From assembly GCF_900105515.1 (NCBI RefSeq), contig NZ_FNSY01000001.1:6560001-6624000 (forward strand): a DNA stretch of 64,000 nucleotides. Direction: 5' to 3'. This DNA comes from Streptomyces sp. 2131.1 (lineage in GTDB: Bacteria > Actinomycetota > Actinomycetes > Streptomycetales > Streptomycetaceae). The notes beneath the pieces were generated by a model. The model worked only from the letters and a program-made list of their open reading frames with translations, was not told the origin of the DNA and did no database searches. The position numbers and the translations under genes are program-made. Shown piece by piece: positions 1 through 10,800 of this stretch. Position 1 is the stretch's first letter. Each line of letters starts with the position of its first letter.

Positions 1-67
1 GACCGCCTTCCTCGGCGGCCCCATGCTGATCTGGGCGGTCCGCCGCTACGGGGCGGGGTCCCTGTGA
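1..67 (+). CDS. Iron-siderophore ABC permease (FecCD family), 3' end only
   Basis: Only the last 21 codons are in the window, and the frame is open to the left edge. The tail (FLGGPMLIWAVRRYGAGSL) matches the usual FecCD C-terminus, a G-x-P-x-F/L-x-W-hydrophobic-R-R motif after the last membrane helix. Its TGA stop (65-67) overlaps the GTG start of the next permease gene, so the two are translationally coupled. Together they would be the two membrane subunits of a BtuCD-like importer for a ferric siderophore. The binding protein and the rest of this gene must lie upstream. Confidence 0.8.
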   Translation, partial: TAFLGGPMLIWAVRRYGAGSL

Positions 68-1059
68 ACGTACTGAGATTCCACTTCGAACGGCGTACGG
101 CGATACTCGTCGTCGTCCTGGTCGCGCTGATGCTGGGGCTCGGCCTGCTGGGGCTGTGCTACGGGGCGTCGTGGGCGCCGCCCGGCAAGGTGTTCGCCGT
201 CCTCAGCGGCTCCGAGCACTCCGTGGTGATCCGCGACTGGCGGCTGCCGCGCGTGCTGGCCGGCCTGGTCTTCGGCGCCGCGCTCGGCGTCGCCGGAGCC
301 ATCTTCCAGAACCTCACCCGCAACCCCATGGGCAGCCCCGACGTCATCGGCCTGGACGCCGGCGCCTACACCGGCGCCCTGGTCGCCCTCACCGTACTGT
401 CGGGCACCTCGGCGCAGCTCGCCGTCGGCTCCGTGACCGGCGGACTCGTCGTCGCGGCCGCCATCTACCTGCTGTCGCTCGAAACCGGCTTCTCCGGCCT
501 CCGGCTGGTCGTCATCGGTATCGCCATCAACGCGATGGTCACCGCGATCAACTCGTGGATCGTGCTCCGCGCCGACCTGGAGGTGGCGATCGCCGCCGTC
601 GGATGGAGTGCGGGCTCGCTCAACGGCGTGGGCTGGGACGACCTCGGCATCCCGTTCACCGTGATCGCCGTCCTGCTGGCGCTCATGACCACCAGGGCGC
701 ACGCCATGCACCAGGCGTCGCTCGGCGACCCGATCGCCGTCACGACCGGCGTCGGTCTCGACCGGCTGCGGCTGCTGATGGTCCTGGTCGGCGTCGGCTG
801 CACCGCCACGGTGACCGCCGTGGCCGGACCCATCGCGTTCATCGCGCTGGCCGCCCCGCAGATCGGCCGCCGGCTCGCGGGCGCCGCCGGAGTGCCGCTG
901 CTCCCGGCCGCGCTGACCGGGGCGGTGCTCCTCCAGGGCGCCGACCTGCTGGCCCAGATGCTGCTGGCGCCCGTCGCCCTGCCCGTGGGCGTCGTGAGCA
1001 CCGCGATCGGCGGTTGCTACCTGATCTGGCTGCTGACCAAGGAGGTGAGGCGCGCGTGA
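64..1059 (+). CDS. Iron-siderophore ABC transporter permease (FecCD family)
   Basis: This is a 331-residue multi-spanning permease of the usual FecCD length. Family signatures are visible: R-L-P-R-V-L-A-G about residue 60, then a G-x-x-F-Q-x-x-x-R-N-P-x-x-x-P motif near residues 80-95 (QNLTRNPMGSPDVIG) and GPIAFIALAAPQIGRRL near residue 260, the segment that contacts the ATPase. It would import a ferric siderophore together with the upstream permease and the downstream ATPase. The GTG start at 64 overlaps the upstream stop, and its own stop overlaps the next start. Its position directly before an NRPS gene suggests that it takes up the product of that NRPS. No iron box is visible because the operon promoter is outside the window. 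Confidence 0.9.
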   Translation: MNVLRFHFERRTAILVVVLVALMLGLGLLGLCYGASWAPPGKVFAVLSGSEHSVVIRDWRLPRVLAGLVFGAALGVAGAIFQNLTRNPMGSPDVIGLDAGAYTGALVALTVLSGTSAQLAVGSVTGGLVVAAAIYLLSLETGFSGLRLVVIGIAINAMVTAINSWIVLRADLEVAIAAVGWSAGSLNGVGWDDLGIPFTVIAVLLALMTTRAHAMHQASLGDPIAVTTGVGLDRLRLLMVLVGVGCTATVTAVAGPIAFIALAAPQIGRRLAGAAGVPLLPAALTGAVLLQGADLLAQMLLAPVALPVGVVSTAIGGCYLIWLLTKEVRRA

Positions 1060-1841
1060 CCGCACGCCTGACGGCGCGGGACATCACCCTGCGCTACGGA
1101 GACCGGGTCGTGTCCACACGGCTCACCCTCGACATACCCGACGGCGCGTTCACCGCCATCGTCGGCCCCAACGCCTGCGGCAAGTCGACGCTGCTGAGCG
1201 CCCTGGTACGGCTCCTCAAGCCGCACTCCGGACACGTCGAGTTCGACGGGCGCGAGGTCGGCGCCTTCGGCACCAAGGCGCTCGCCAAGCAGCTCGGCTT
1301 CCTCCCGCAGGACCCGATGGCACCCGACGACATCAAGGTCCGCCAGCTGGTCGCCCGGGGACGTTTCCCGCACCGGTCGATGCTGGCCCTGTGGTCGCCC
1401 GAGGACCAGAAGGCCGTCGACGGGGCGATGGCCGCCGCCGGGGTCTTCGACCTCGTCGACAGGCCCGTGCAGGAACTGTCCGGCGGACAGCGCCAGCGGG
1501 TCTGGATGGCGATGGTCCTCGCCCAGCAGACGCCCTACCTGCTGCTCGACGAACCCACCTCGTTCCTCGACATCACCCACCAGTACCAACTGCTCGGCCT
1601 GCTCGCCAAGCTGCGCGACGAGGGCCGCACCGTCGTCACGGTCCTGCACGACATCAACCAGGCATGCCGGTTCGCCGACCACCTGGTGGCCATGAAGGCC
1701 GGCTCCGTGGTCGCCGAGGGCGACCCCGGGGACATCGTGGACGCCACGCTGATCAAGGACGTGTTCGACCTTCCCAGCGTCGTCGTCCCGGACCCCGTAA
1801 CCGGTACTCCGATGGTCGTACCCACACTGCAAGGAGAGTAA
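1056..1841 (+). CDS. Iron-siderophore ABC transporter ATP-binding protein (FepC-like)
   Basis: This 261-residue ATPase energises ferric-siderophore import at the inner face of the membrane. Walker A reads GPNACGKST, with Ala where FepC proteins usually have Gly, and Lys and Ser are intact. The Q-loop (FLPQDP), the signature LSGGQRQR, Walker B (YLLLDEP) and the H-loop (TVLHDIN) are all present. The GTG start overlaps the permease stop (GTGA). The stop at 1839-1841 lies just before the RBS-spaced TTG start of the NRPS, so importer and synthetase look co-transcribed. It resembles CchE later in the window, which makes this a second, parallel uptake system. Confidence 0.92.
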   Translation: MTARLTARDITLRYGDRVVSTRLTLDIPDGAFTAIVGPNACGKSTLLSALVRLLKPHSGHVEFDGREVGAFGTKALAKQLGFLPQDPMAPDDIKVRQLVARGRFPHRSMLALWSPEDQKAVDGAMAAAGVFDLVDRPVQELSGGQRQRVWMAMVLAQQTPYLLLDEPTSFLDITHQYQLLGLLAKLRDEGRTVVTVLHDINQACRFADHLVAMKAGSVVAEGDPGDIVDATLIKDVFDLPSVVVPDPVTGTPMVVPTLQGE

Positions 1842-1842
1842 G

Positions 1843-4800
1843 TTGACCACCGCGAGCGTGTCCCCGGACGGCCTCCTTCCCCTGACCGGCGCCCAACTCG
1901 GCATCTGGAACGCCCAGCGCATCGAGCCCGACTCGCCGTACTACGTCGTCGGCGACGTGGTGGAGATATCCGGCGGCGAACCGGTCGACCCGGACGCGCT
2001 CGCCCAAGCGGTCCGGGCCACCACCGAGGAGGCCGAGAGCCTGCGGCTCAGGGTGTACGAGACCGCCGAGGGGCCGTGCCAGGCGGTCGACACCCGGCCC
2101 GTCGCCCTGCCGCCGCTCGTCGACGTCAGCGCCGAGGCCGACCCCGCCGCGGCGGCCCAGGCGCTCGTCGACGCCGAACGCGCACGCCTCGCCGAGGACT
2201 GCCGGGCCATGACGGACCGCCCGCTGTACTCGCGGACCGTCATCAAGCTCTCCGACCGCGAGGTCTGGTACACCCAGCTCGGCCACCACCTCGTCTTCGA
2301 CGGCTACACCGCCGCCCTGCTCGCCCGGCGCACCGCCGCCCACTACACCGCCCTGGTACGCGGCACCGAGCCGCCCCGCTCCACGTTCGGCGCGTTCGCG
2401 ACCCTCGTCGCCGAGGACACCGCCTACCGCGAGGGCGAACAGGCCGCCGAGGACCGCGCCTACTGGGTCGAACGCTTCACCCCGCTGCCCGACGTCGACG
2501 CCCAGGACGGCCCCGGCACCGGCGGCGCCACCGCCCGTACGCTCACCGCACGGGCCGAGCTGAGTCCGGAGGAGACCGCGTCGCTGCGTGCCTTCGCCGA
2601 CGCCGAGGGCGTGGCCTGGGGCCAGGCGCTCATCGCCTGCTACGCGGCCTTCCTCCACCGCATGCTGGGCCGCACCGACGTGGTCTTCGCGCTGCCGCTG
2701 ATGTGCCGGACCGGCTCGGCCGCCCTGCGCACCCCTTCCATGGCGGTCAACGTACTGCCCATGCGGGTGACCGTGCGCGGCGGCGACGGGCTCGGCGACC
2801 TGAGCCGCCGGGTCGCCACCGCCATGCGCGAGATGCGCGACCACCAGCGCTACCGGGGCGAGGACCTGCCCCGCGACCTCGGCGTACCCGGCGCGGGCGC
2901 GCTGCTGCACGGACGCGGGATCAACCTCAAGGCGTTCGACCTGACCCTCGACTTCGCCGGGGCGGCCGGCATCATGCGCAACGTCGCCGGCGGACCGCCC
3001 GAGGACATGGGCCTCAGCGTCCTGCCGACTCGCGACGGCGGGCTCCTCCTCGGCTTCGAGGTCGACGCCCGCAACAAGGACCAGGCCGCGGTCGACCACC
3101 TGATGAGCGGGCTGCGCGCCCTGCTCTCCGGACTGCTTGAGGGCCGGCCCGTCGGCCGGATCGCCCTCGCCGAAGACGTCGACGGACTGCTCGCCGGATG
3201 GAGCCCGGCCGCCCTGCCCGGCACCCCCCTCGACGTGCCCGCCGCGTTCGACGCGATGGTCGCGGCCGGACCTGATCGCACCGCCCTCGTCTGCGGCGAC
3301 GAACGGCTGACCGCCGCCGAACTCGCCGTCCGGGTGCACCGGGTGGCCCGCGCCCTGCGCGCCCGGGGCATCGGTGCCGAGGACGTCGTGGCGCTCGCCC
3401 TGCCGCGCTCCGCCGACTTCGTCGTGGCCCTGCTCGCGGTGCTGGACGCGGGCGCCGCGTTCCAGCCGCTCGACGCCGCACACCCGCCCGAGCGGCTGCG
3501 CGAACTCGTCGCCGACACCCGCCCCGCCCTCGTCCTCACCGACGGCACGGTCGACGGACTGCCCTGGAAGGCCCTCGCCGACGAGGCCGCCGCACTCTCC
3601 GGCGCACCGCTGACCACCGCCGAACTCTCCCGGCCCCGCGACCCCGGGCACCTCGCCTACGTCATCCACACCTCGGGATCGACGGGCCGGCCCAAGGGCG
3701 TGCTCGCCCGCACCGGCGGCCTCGCCTCGCTGCTGCACCACCAGCGGTCCACGGTCGTAGCGGAGGCCGAACGGGCCACCGGACGCCGGCTGCGCGCCGC
3801 GCACACCTACTCCTTCGCCTTCGACTCCGCCTTCGAGCACCTCGTCTGGCTGCTGTGCGGCCACGAACTGCACGTGTACGACGCCGACACCGCCCGTGAC
3901 GCCGACGCCCTGCTCGCCGCGTATGCCCGGGACGGCATCGATATCATCGACACCACGCCCTCGATGGCCGCCCCGCTCATCGACGCCGGCCTGCTCGACC
4001 TGTCCCCGGCGCTGCTGCTCCTGGGCGGCGAGGCCACCCCGCCCGCCCTCTGGCGCCGCGTCGCCGCATCGGGCGTACTCGCACGCAACATGTACGGGCC
4101 CACCGAGGCCACCGTCGACGCCACCACCGCCCGCATCGACGACGGCGAACCGACCATCGGACGCCCCCTCGCCGGCACCCGCGTCCACGTCCTCGACAAC
4201 GCCCTCCAGCCCGTCCCGCCCGGCACGACCGGCGAACTGTACCTGGCAGGACCGCACCTGGCCCGCGGCTACCTCGGCCGGCCCGGGGCCACCGCCGAAC
4301 GCTTCGTCGCCGATCCGTTCGGCGCGCCCGGCGAGCGGATGTACCGCACCGGGGACCGGGCCCGCTGGGTGCCCGGCCGCGGCCTGGAGTACGGCGGCCG
4401 GGGCGACGGACAGGTCAAGATCCGCGGTCACCGCGTGGAGACCGGCGAGGTCGAGGAGGCGCTCGCCGCGCTGCCCGGCGTCACCGCGTCCGCCGCGCGG
4501 GTCCTCTCCTCCCGGCTCGTGGGCTACATCGTGTCCGCCTCCCTCACCGGCGACGAGACACGCGCCCTGCTCGCCGAGCGGCTGCCCGAACACATGGTGC
4601 CCGCCGCCGTCGTGGTGCTCGCCACCCTGCCCCTCACCCCCAACGGCAAGCTCGACCGCGCCGCCCTGCCCGCGCCCGCCCTGGCCGGCGGCGGCCGGGA
4701 GCCGAGCACCGAACGCGAACGGTTGCTGTGCACCGTCCTCGCCGACGCGCTCGACGTCGAACGGGTGAGCGTGGACGACGACTTCTTCGCCCTCGGCGGC

Positions 4801-7800
4801 GACAGCATCACCGCGATCACCGTCAGCAGCCGCCTGCGCGCCCTCGGCCTCGGCCTGCGCCCGAAGGACCTGCTGGCCCGCCGCACCTTCGCCGTGCTCG
4901 CCGCCTCCGCCGAGCAGCTCGCGGAGACGGCCGGCCCGGCGGACGAGCCGGTCGGCCCCGTGCCCGCCCCGCCCATCGTGCGCGCCCTGCTCGACCCGCA
5001 CCCGGACATCGACACCGTCGCCGGATACGCCCAGTGGACCGCCCTGCACGTCGACGCGCTCACCCTCGACGCGCTGACCAGGGGCGTGCAGACCCTCGTC
5101 GACCACCACGACGCCCTGCGGCTGCGCGTCGCCGACGGACCGGAGATCCTGCCCCGGGGCACGGTCCGGGCCGCCGTCGAAGAGGTCACCGGCGAAGAGG
5201 TGACCGCCCTGGCCGAACGGCTCGCCGGCCAACTCGACCCCCGCACCGGCGATCTTGTGCGCGCCGCCCTGCTCCGTACGGGAGAAGGCACCGCCGACCG
5301 GCTGGTCGTCGTCGTGCACCACCTCGCCATGGACGGCGTGTCCTGGCGCGTCCTGCTCCCCGGCCTCCACACCGCCTGCGCGGGCGGAACCCCCGAGCCC
5401 GTCGGCACCTCCTGGCGGCGGCACGCCCAGGTCCTCGCCGAACAGGGCAGCACCGGCGCCCGGCGCGGCGAACTCGCCCACTGGCGTACGGCACTGGGCT
5501 CCGCGCCCCGGCTCGGCGCCCGCCCGCTGGACCCCGCACGCGACACCGTGGCCACCGCCCACCGCTCGGTCACGACCGCCTCGCCCGAGGCCACCGAGGC
5601 CCTGCTGACCACGCTGCCCGCCGCCTACCGGGCCGGCGTCGACGAGGTCCTGCTGGCCGCCCTCGTCCTCGCCCTGCGCGGCTGGGGCCTGCGCGGCGAC
5701 GCCCTCACCGTCACCATGGAGGGCCACGGCCGCCAACACCTCGACCTGGCCCGCACGGTCGGCTGGTTCACCAGCGAGTACCCCGTCCGCGTGCCCGCAT
5801 CGGACGACGTGCGCGAGACGCTGCGCGCCGCCAAGGAGGCCCGCCGCGCCGTCCCCGACAGCGGCATCGGCTACGGAGTGCTGCGCCACCTCGACCCCGA
5901 GGCCGGCCCGGAACTCTCGGCGGTCCCGCCGCCGGACGTCCTGCTCAACTACCTCGGCCGGTTCGCCCCGTTGGCCGCCGACGGCTGGCGGCTGCCCGAC
6001 CACGACGCCTTCTCCGTCACCGAGCCCGACGCCAAGGCCCTGGAACAGGTACTGGCCCTCAACTGCTTCGTCCACGAGGGCGACGAGCCCCGGCTCGCCG
6101 TCGAGTGGACCGCCGCCGGACAGGTCCTGGGCACCGACGCCCTGGCCGCGCTCCAGGACTGCTGGGCCGCCGCGCTCGACGCGCTGGCCGCGCACGCCTT
6201 GCACACCACGGGCGGGCTCACCCCATCCGACCTGCCGCTGGTGGCCGTCGACCAGGACGCCATCGACGCCCTGGAGCGCACCGGCCGGATCAGCGACGTG
6301 CTGCCGGCCACCCCGCTCCAGGTCGGCCTCTCCTTCCACACCCTGGTCCGGGACGAGGCGGACGCCGACGTCTACGTCGTCCAGGCCGTGACCACCCTCT
6401 CCGGCGAGCTGGAACCTGCCCGGATGGAGCGCGCCGCCCGCGAACTGCTGCGCCGCCACCCCGCCCTCCGTGTCCACCTGGGCACGGTCGGGGACGACGT
6501 GGTGCAGGTCGTCCCCGCCGACGTCACCCTGGACTGGCGGCAGGACGACGACTTCGCAGAGGCCGCCCGCGCCGACCTGGAGCGCCCCTTCGACCCGGCC
6601 CGGCCGCCGCTGATCCGCTTCCTGCTCTCCCGCGTCGGGCCCGCCGAGCACAAGCTCGTCATCACCAACCACCACGCCCTGCTCGACGGCTGGTCCATGC
6701 CCATCGTCGGCCGCACCCTGCTCGCGATCTACGCCGAACTCGGCGGCGGTCCGGCAGCCCCCGTATCGCCGCCGCTCTCGGAGTACTTCCGGTGGCTGGC
6801 CGGCCGGGACGAGGAGGCCTCGCTCACCGCGTGGCGGGAGGCGCTCGCGGGCGTCGACGACGCGACCCGGCTGGCACCCGCCGGCGCCGGCACCGCCGTC
6901 GAGCGGCCGGGCCGCGAGACGGTCGCGCTGAGCCGCGAGTTCAGCGACCGGCTGCGCGCATTCGCCCGGGAACAGGGCATCACCCTGACCACGGTCCTCC
7001 AGACGGCCTGGGGCCTGCTCCTCGGCAGGCTCACCGGCCGGCGCGACGTCGTGTTCGGCTGCCCGGTCTCCGGCCGGCCCGCCGAGGTCGACGGCGTCGA
7101 GTCGATGATCGGCCAGCTCGGCACCACGGTCCCGGTCCGCGTCCGGTACACCCCGGACCGCACGGTCACCGACCTCATGGCCCGGGTGCACGACGAGAGC
7201 GTCGCCCTGGCCGAGCACCACCACGTCGGGCTGCCCGGCATCCAGCGGGCCGTGGGCATCGGTGAACTCTTCGACACCATGCTCGTCATGGAGAACTTCC
7301 CGCTCTCCAGCCGTACCCGGACCCCGCTCGCCCCCGGGCTCGACCTCACCGGCGTCGACATCACCGACGCCACCCACTACGCCCTCACCGTCATCGTGAT
7401 CCCGGGCGACGAGATCACCGTCGGCCTCGGCTACCAGCCCGGCGCCTTCGACGCGGACACCGTGCGCGACTACGGCCGCTGGCTGCACCACCTGCTGCAC
7501 GAGATCACCGAGGACCCGGCACGGCCCGCCGTCGCGCTGCCCGCCCTCGACGCCGACGAGCGCGCCCGGATGCTGCGTACCGGCACCGAGATCGTCGCCG
7601 CGAAGGAACGCGGCCACTGGCTGGGGGAGTTCGCCGCCTGGGTGCGGCGCAAGCCCGGCGCCGAGGCACTGGTCTGCCGCGACCGCAGCCTCTCGTACGA
7701 GGAACTCGACCGACAGGCCAACCGGCTCGCCCACGCGCTGATCGCCCACGGCGTCCGCCCGCAGGACCCGGTCGCGGTCCTCATCGGCCGGGACGTCGAG

Positions 7801-10800
7801 ATGACCGTCGCCCTGTTCGGCGTGGCCAAGGCGGGCGCGGTGTACGTGCCGATGGACGCGAGCTACCCGCGCGAACGGCTGGCGTACATGTTCGACGACA
7901 TCACGCCGGCGGCCGTCGTGACGACCGGTGCCGAACTGCCCGTCGACCGCGAGATCCCCGTCCTGCGCCTCGACGACCCGGCCACCTTCGCCTCCGTACC
8001 GGACACCGACCCGGCCGAGGCGCGCGCCCGGCTCACCGACGACGCGCTCGCGTACGTCATCTACACCTCGGGCACCACCGGCCGCCCCAAGGGCGTCGGC
8101 GTCACCCACCGGGGCGTGCCCGACCTGATCGCCCTCCAGGAGGAGGTCGTCGGCGTCACCGAGCACGACCGCTACCTGCACTTCGCGTCGACGGGCTTCG
8201 ACGTGGCGTTCTGGCAGACCATGGTGCCGCTGCTGTCCGGCGGTACGTCGGTCATCGCGCCCGAGGAGGTGCGCGTACCCGGCGACGAACTGCTCGACTA
8301 CATCGTGGAACACCGCGTCACCGGCGTGAACCTGCTCCCGTCGTTCCTCGCCGCGATGCCCGACGACCGCACCGTCGACCCCGACGTGTTCTTCGTCGTC
8401 GGCGCCGAACGGCTCGACCCGGAGCTGGCCCGCCGCTGGGGCCGGGGCCGCGGGGCGCTGTTCAACGCCTACGGGCCCACCGAGGTCACCATCAACTCCA
8501 CCACCTGGCACTACGACCCGGACGACGCCGGACCGCTGCCCATCGGCCGCCCCGACCCCAACGTCCGCGCGTATGTGCTCGACGGCGGACTCCAGCCCGT
8601 CGGCGTCGGCGTCACCGGCGAGCTGTACCTCGGCGGCCCGAGCGTGGCCCGCGGCTACCTCGGTCGTCCCGGCCTGACCTCCGGCGCGTTCGTCGCCGAC
8701 CCGTACGGCCCGCCCGGCACCCGCATGTACCGCACGGGCGACCTGGTGCGATGGCGCCACGACGGGCAGCTGGTCTTCCTCGGCCGCGCCGACCACCAGA
8801 TCAAGGTGCGCGGCTTCCGCGTCGAGCTGGGCGAGATCGAGACCGCGCTCACCGGCCACCCCGACGTCCGCGCCGGCGCCGCCGTCGTCATGCGCGGGGG
8901 CCGGCTCGTCGGCTACGTCATCCCGACCGACGACGCCGACCTGGACACCGCCGCGGTCCGCGCGCACCTCGCCGAGCGGCTGCCCGACCACATGGTCCCG
9001 ACCGCGCTCGTCCCGCTCGACCGCCTCCCGCTGAGCCCCAGCGGCAAGCTCGACGCCTCGGCCCTGCCCGCCCCGGCCACCGTCGCCGCCGCCCGCCGCG
9101 AACCCGCCACCGAGGCGGAGGCGCTGCTGCTCGCCGTGTTCCGGGACGTGCTCGGCCGCGACGGCATCGGCCCCGACGACAACTTCTTCGACATCGGCGG
9201 CGACAGCATCGTCTCCCTCCAACTGGTCTCCCGGGTCCGCCGCCAGGGCCTCGGCCTCAGCCCGAAGGACGTGTTCGACGGCGAGACCGTCGCGGGCATC
9301 GCCGCCCGGGCCCGCGCTCTGGACGGCGAGGCCGCCCCGGCCGTCGGCGACGCCCCGCTGACCTCCGTCATGCGCGACCTGCTGCACCGCGCCGGGAAGG
9401 CCGCCGACGGCTTCTGCCAGTGGGTGGAGGTCTGCGTCCCGGCCGGCGGCGACGAGAAGACCTGGACGGCCGTGCTCGACGCCCTGCTGACACGGCACGA
9501 CGTGCTGCGCGCCCGCCTCGGCGACGACGTGCTGAACATCCCGCCGGCCGGCGAGGTGACCGGTGCCGACGTCCTGACCCGCGTCCCGGCGAACGGCGAC
9601 CCGCGAGCCGCCGCCGCCGCCGCGACCGCGGCCGCTCGCGCGGCCATGGACCCGCGCACCGGTCCGATGCTGCGCGCGGTCTGGGTGGACGCGGGCCGCG
9701 ACCGGCCCGGCCGGCTCGTCCTGATCGCCCACCACCTGGTGGCCGACGGCGTCTCCTGGCGCATCCTCCTCGACGACCTCCGGCACGCCCACGACGGCGG
9801 AGAGCTGACCCGGCACGGGCAGTCCTTCCTCGGCTGGGCCCGCACCCTGCGCGAGGCCGACCGGCGCCCCGAACTCCCGCACTGGCGGCGGATGACGGCG
9901 ACCGAGCCCCTCGCCCGGCCGCTCGACCCCGCCCGGGACACCGTGGGCACCGCCGCGCACCACGAGATCCGGCTCGACGCGGACACCACCCGCGCCCTGA
10001 TCACCACCCTGCCCGCCGCCCACCGCACCACCCCCGACGCCGTGCTCCTGACGGCGCTCGCCCGGGCGGTACGGGACTGGCGCGGCACACCGGAGCTGCT
10101 GGTCGCCCTGGAGAGCCACGGCCGCCCCCGGGAGGTCGACCTCTCGCAGACCGTCGGCTGGTTCACCGCCGTCCACCCCGTCCGGCTCGACGCCGACGAC
10201 GACGTGCGCGCGGTCCGGGAGCGGCTGCGCGCCCAGGGCGACGGCCTCGGCCACGGCATCCTCACCATGGCCGGCCTGCTCGACCCGGTCCGCCCCGAGA
10301 TCGCCTGGAACTACCTCGGCCAGTACCCCGGCGCCCCGGAGACGGAGACGCCCTGGCAGCCGGCCCCGGACGCCGACCCGCTCGGCTCCGACGGCTCCGG
10401 CCCGATGCCCCTCCCGTACAGCCTCATGGTCAACGCCCTGGTGCGCGACGACGCGCTCGGGGTGCGGATCACCTGGCCGGGCGCGTTGTTCAGCGGTGCG
10501 GAGATCGAGGAGCTGGCGGAGCACCTGCGGGCGGCGCTGCTGCGGGTCGCCGCCGCGCCCGAGATCCGTGCGCTCGGAGGCCGGGAGATCGCCGCCGTAC
10601 AGCCGCTCGGCCCCCTGCAGGAGGTGATGCTGCGGCACTCGCGGACCGAGCGCCCCGACCCGTACACGGTGCAGTCGGTGTTCTCGCTCGCGGGCCCGCT
10701 CGACACCGAGGCGCTGCGGGGCGCGGGCGACGACCTGCTGGCCCGGCACCCGAACATGGGCGCGGTGTTCCCCGCATCCCTCGGGGTCATCCCCGAGTCG

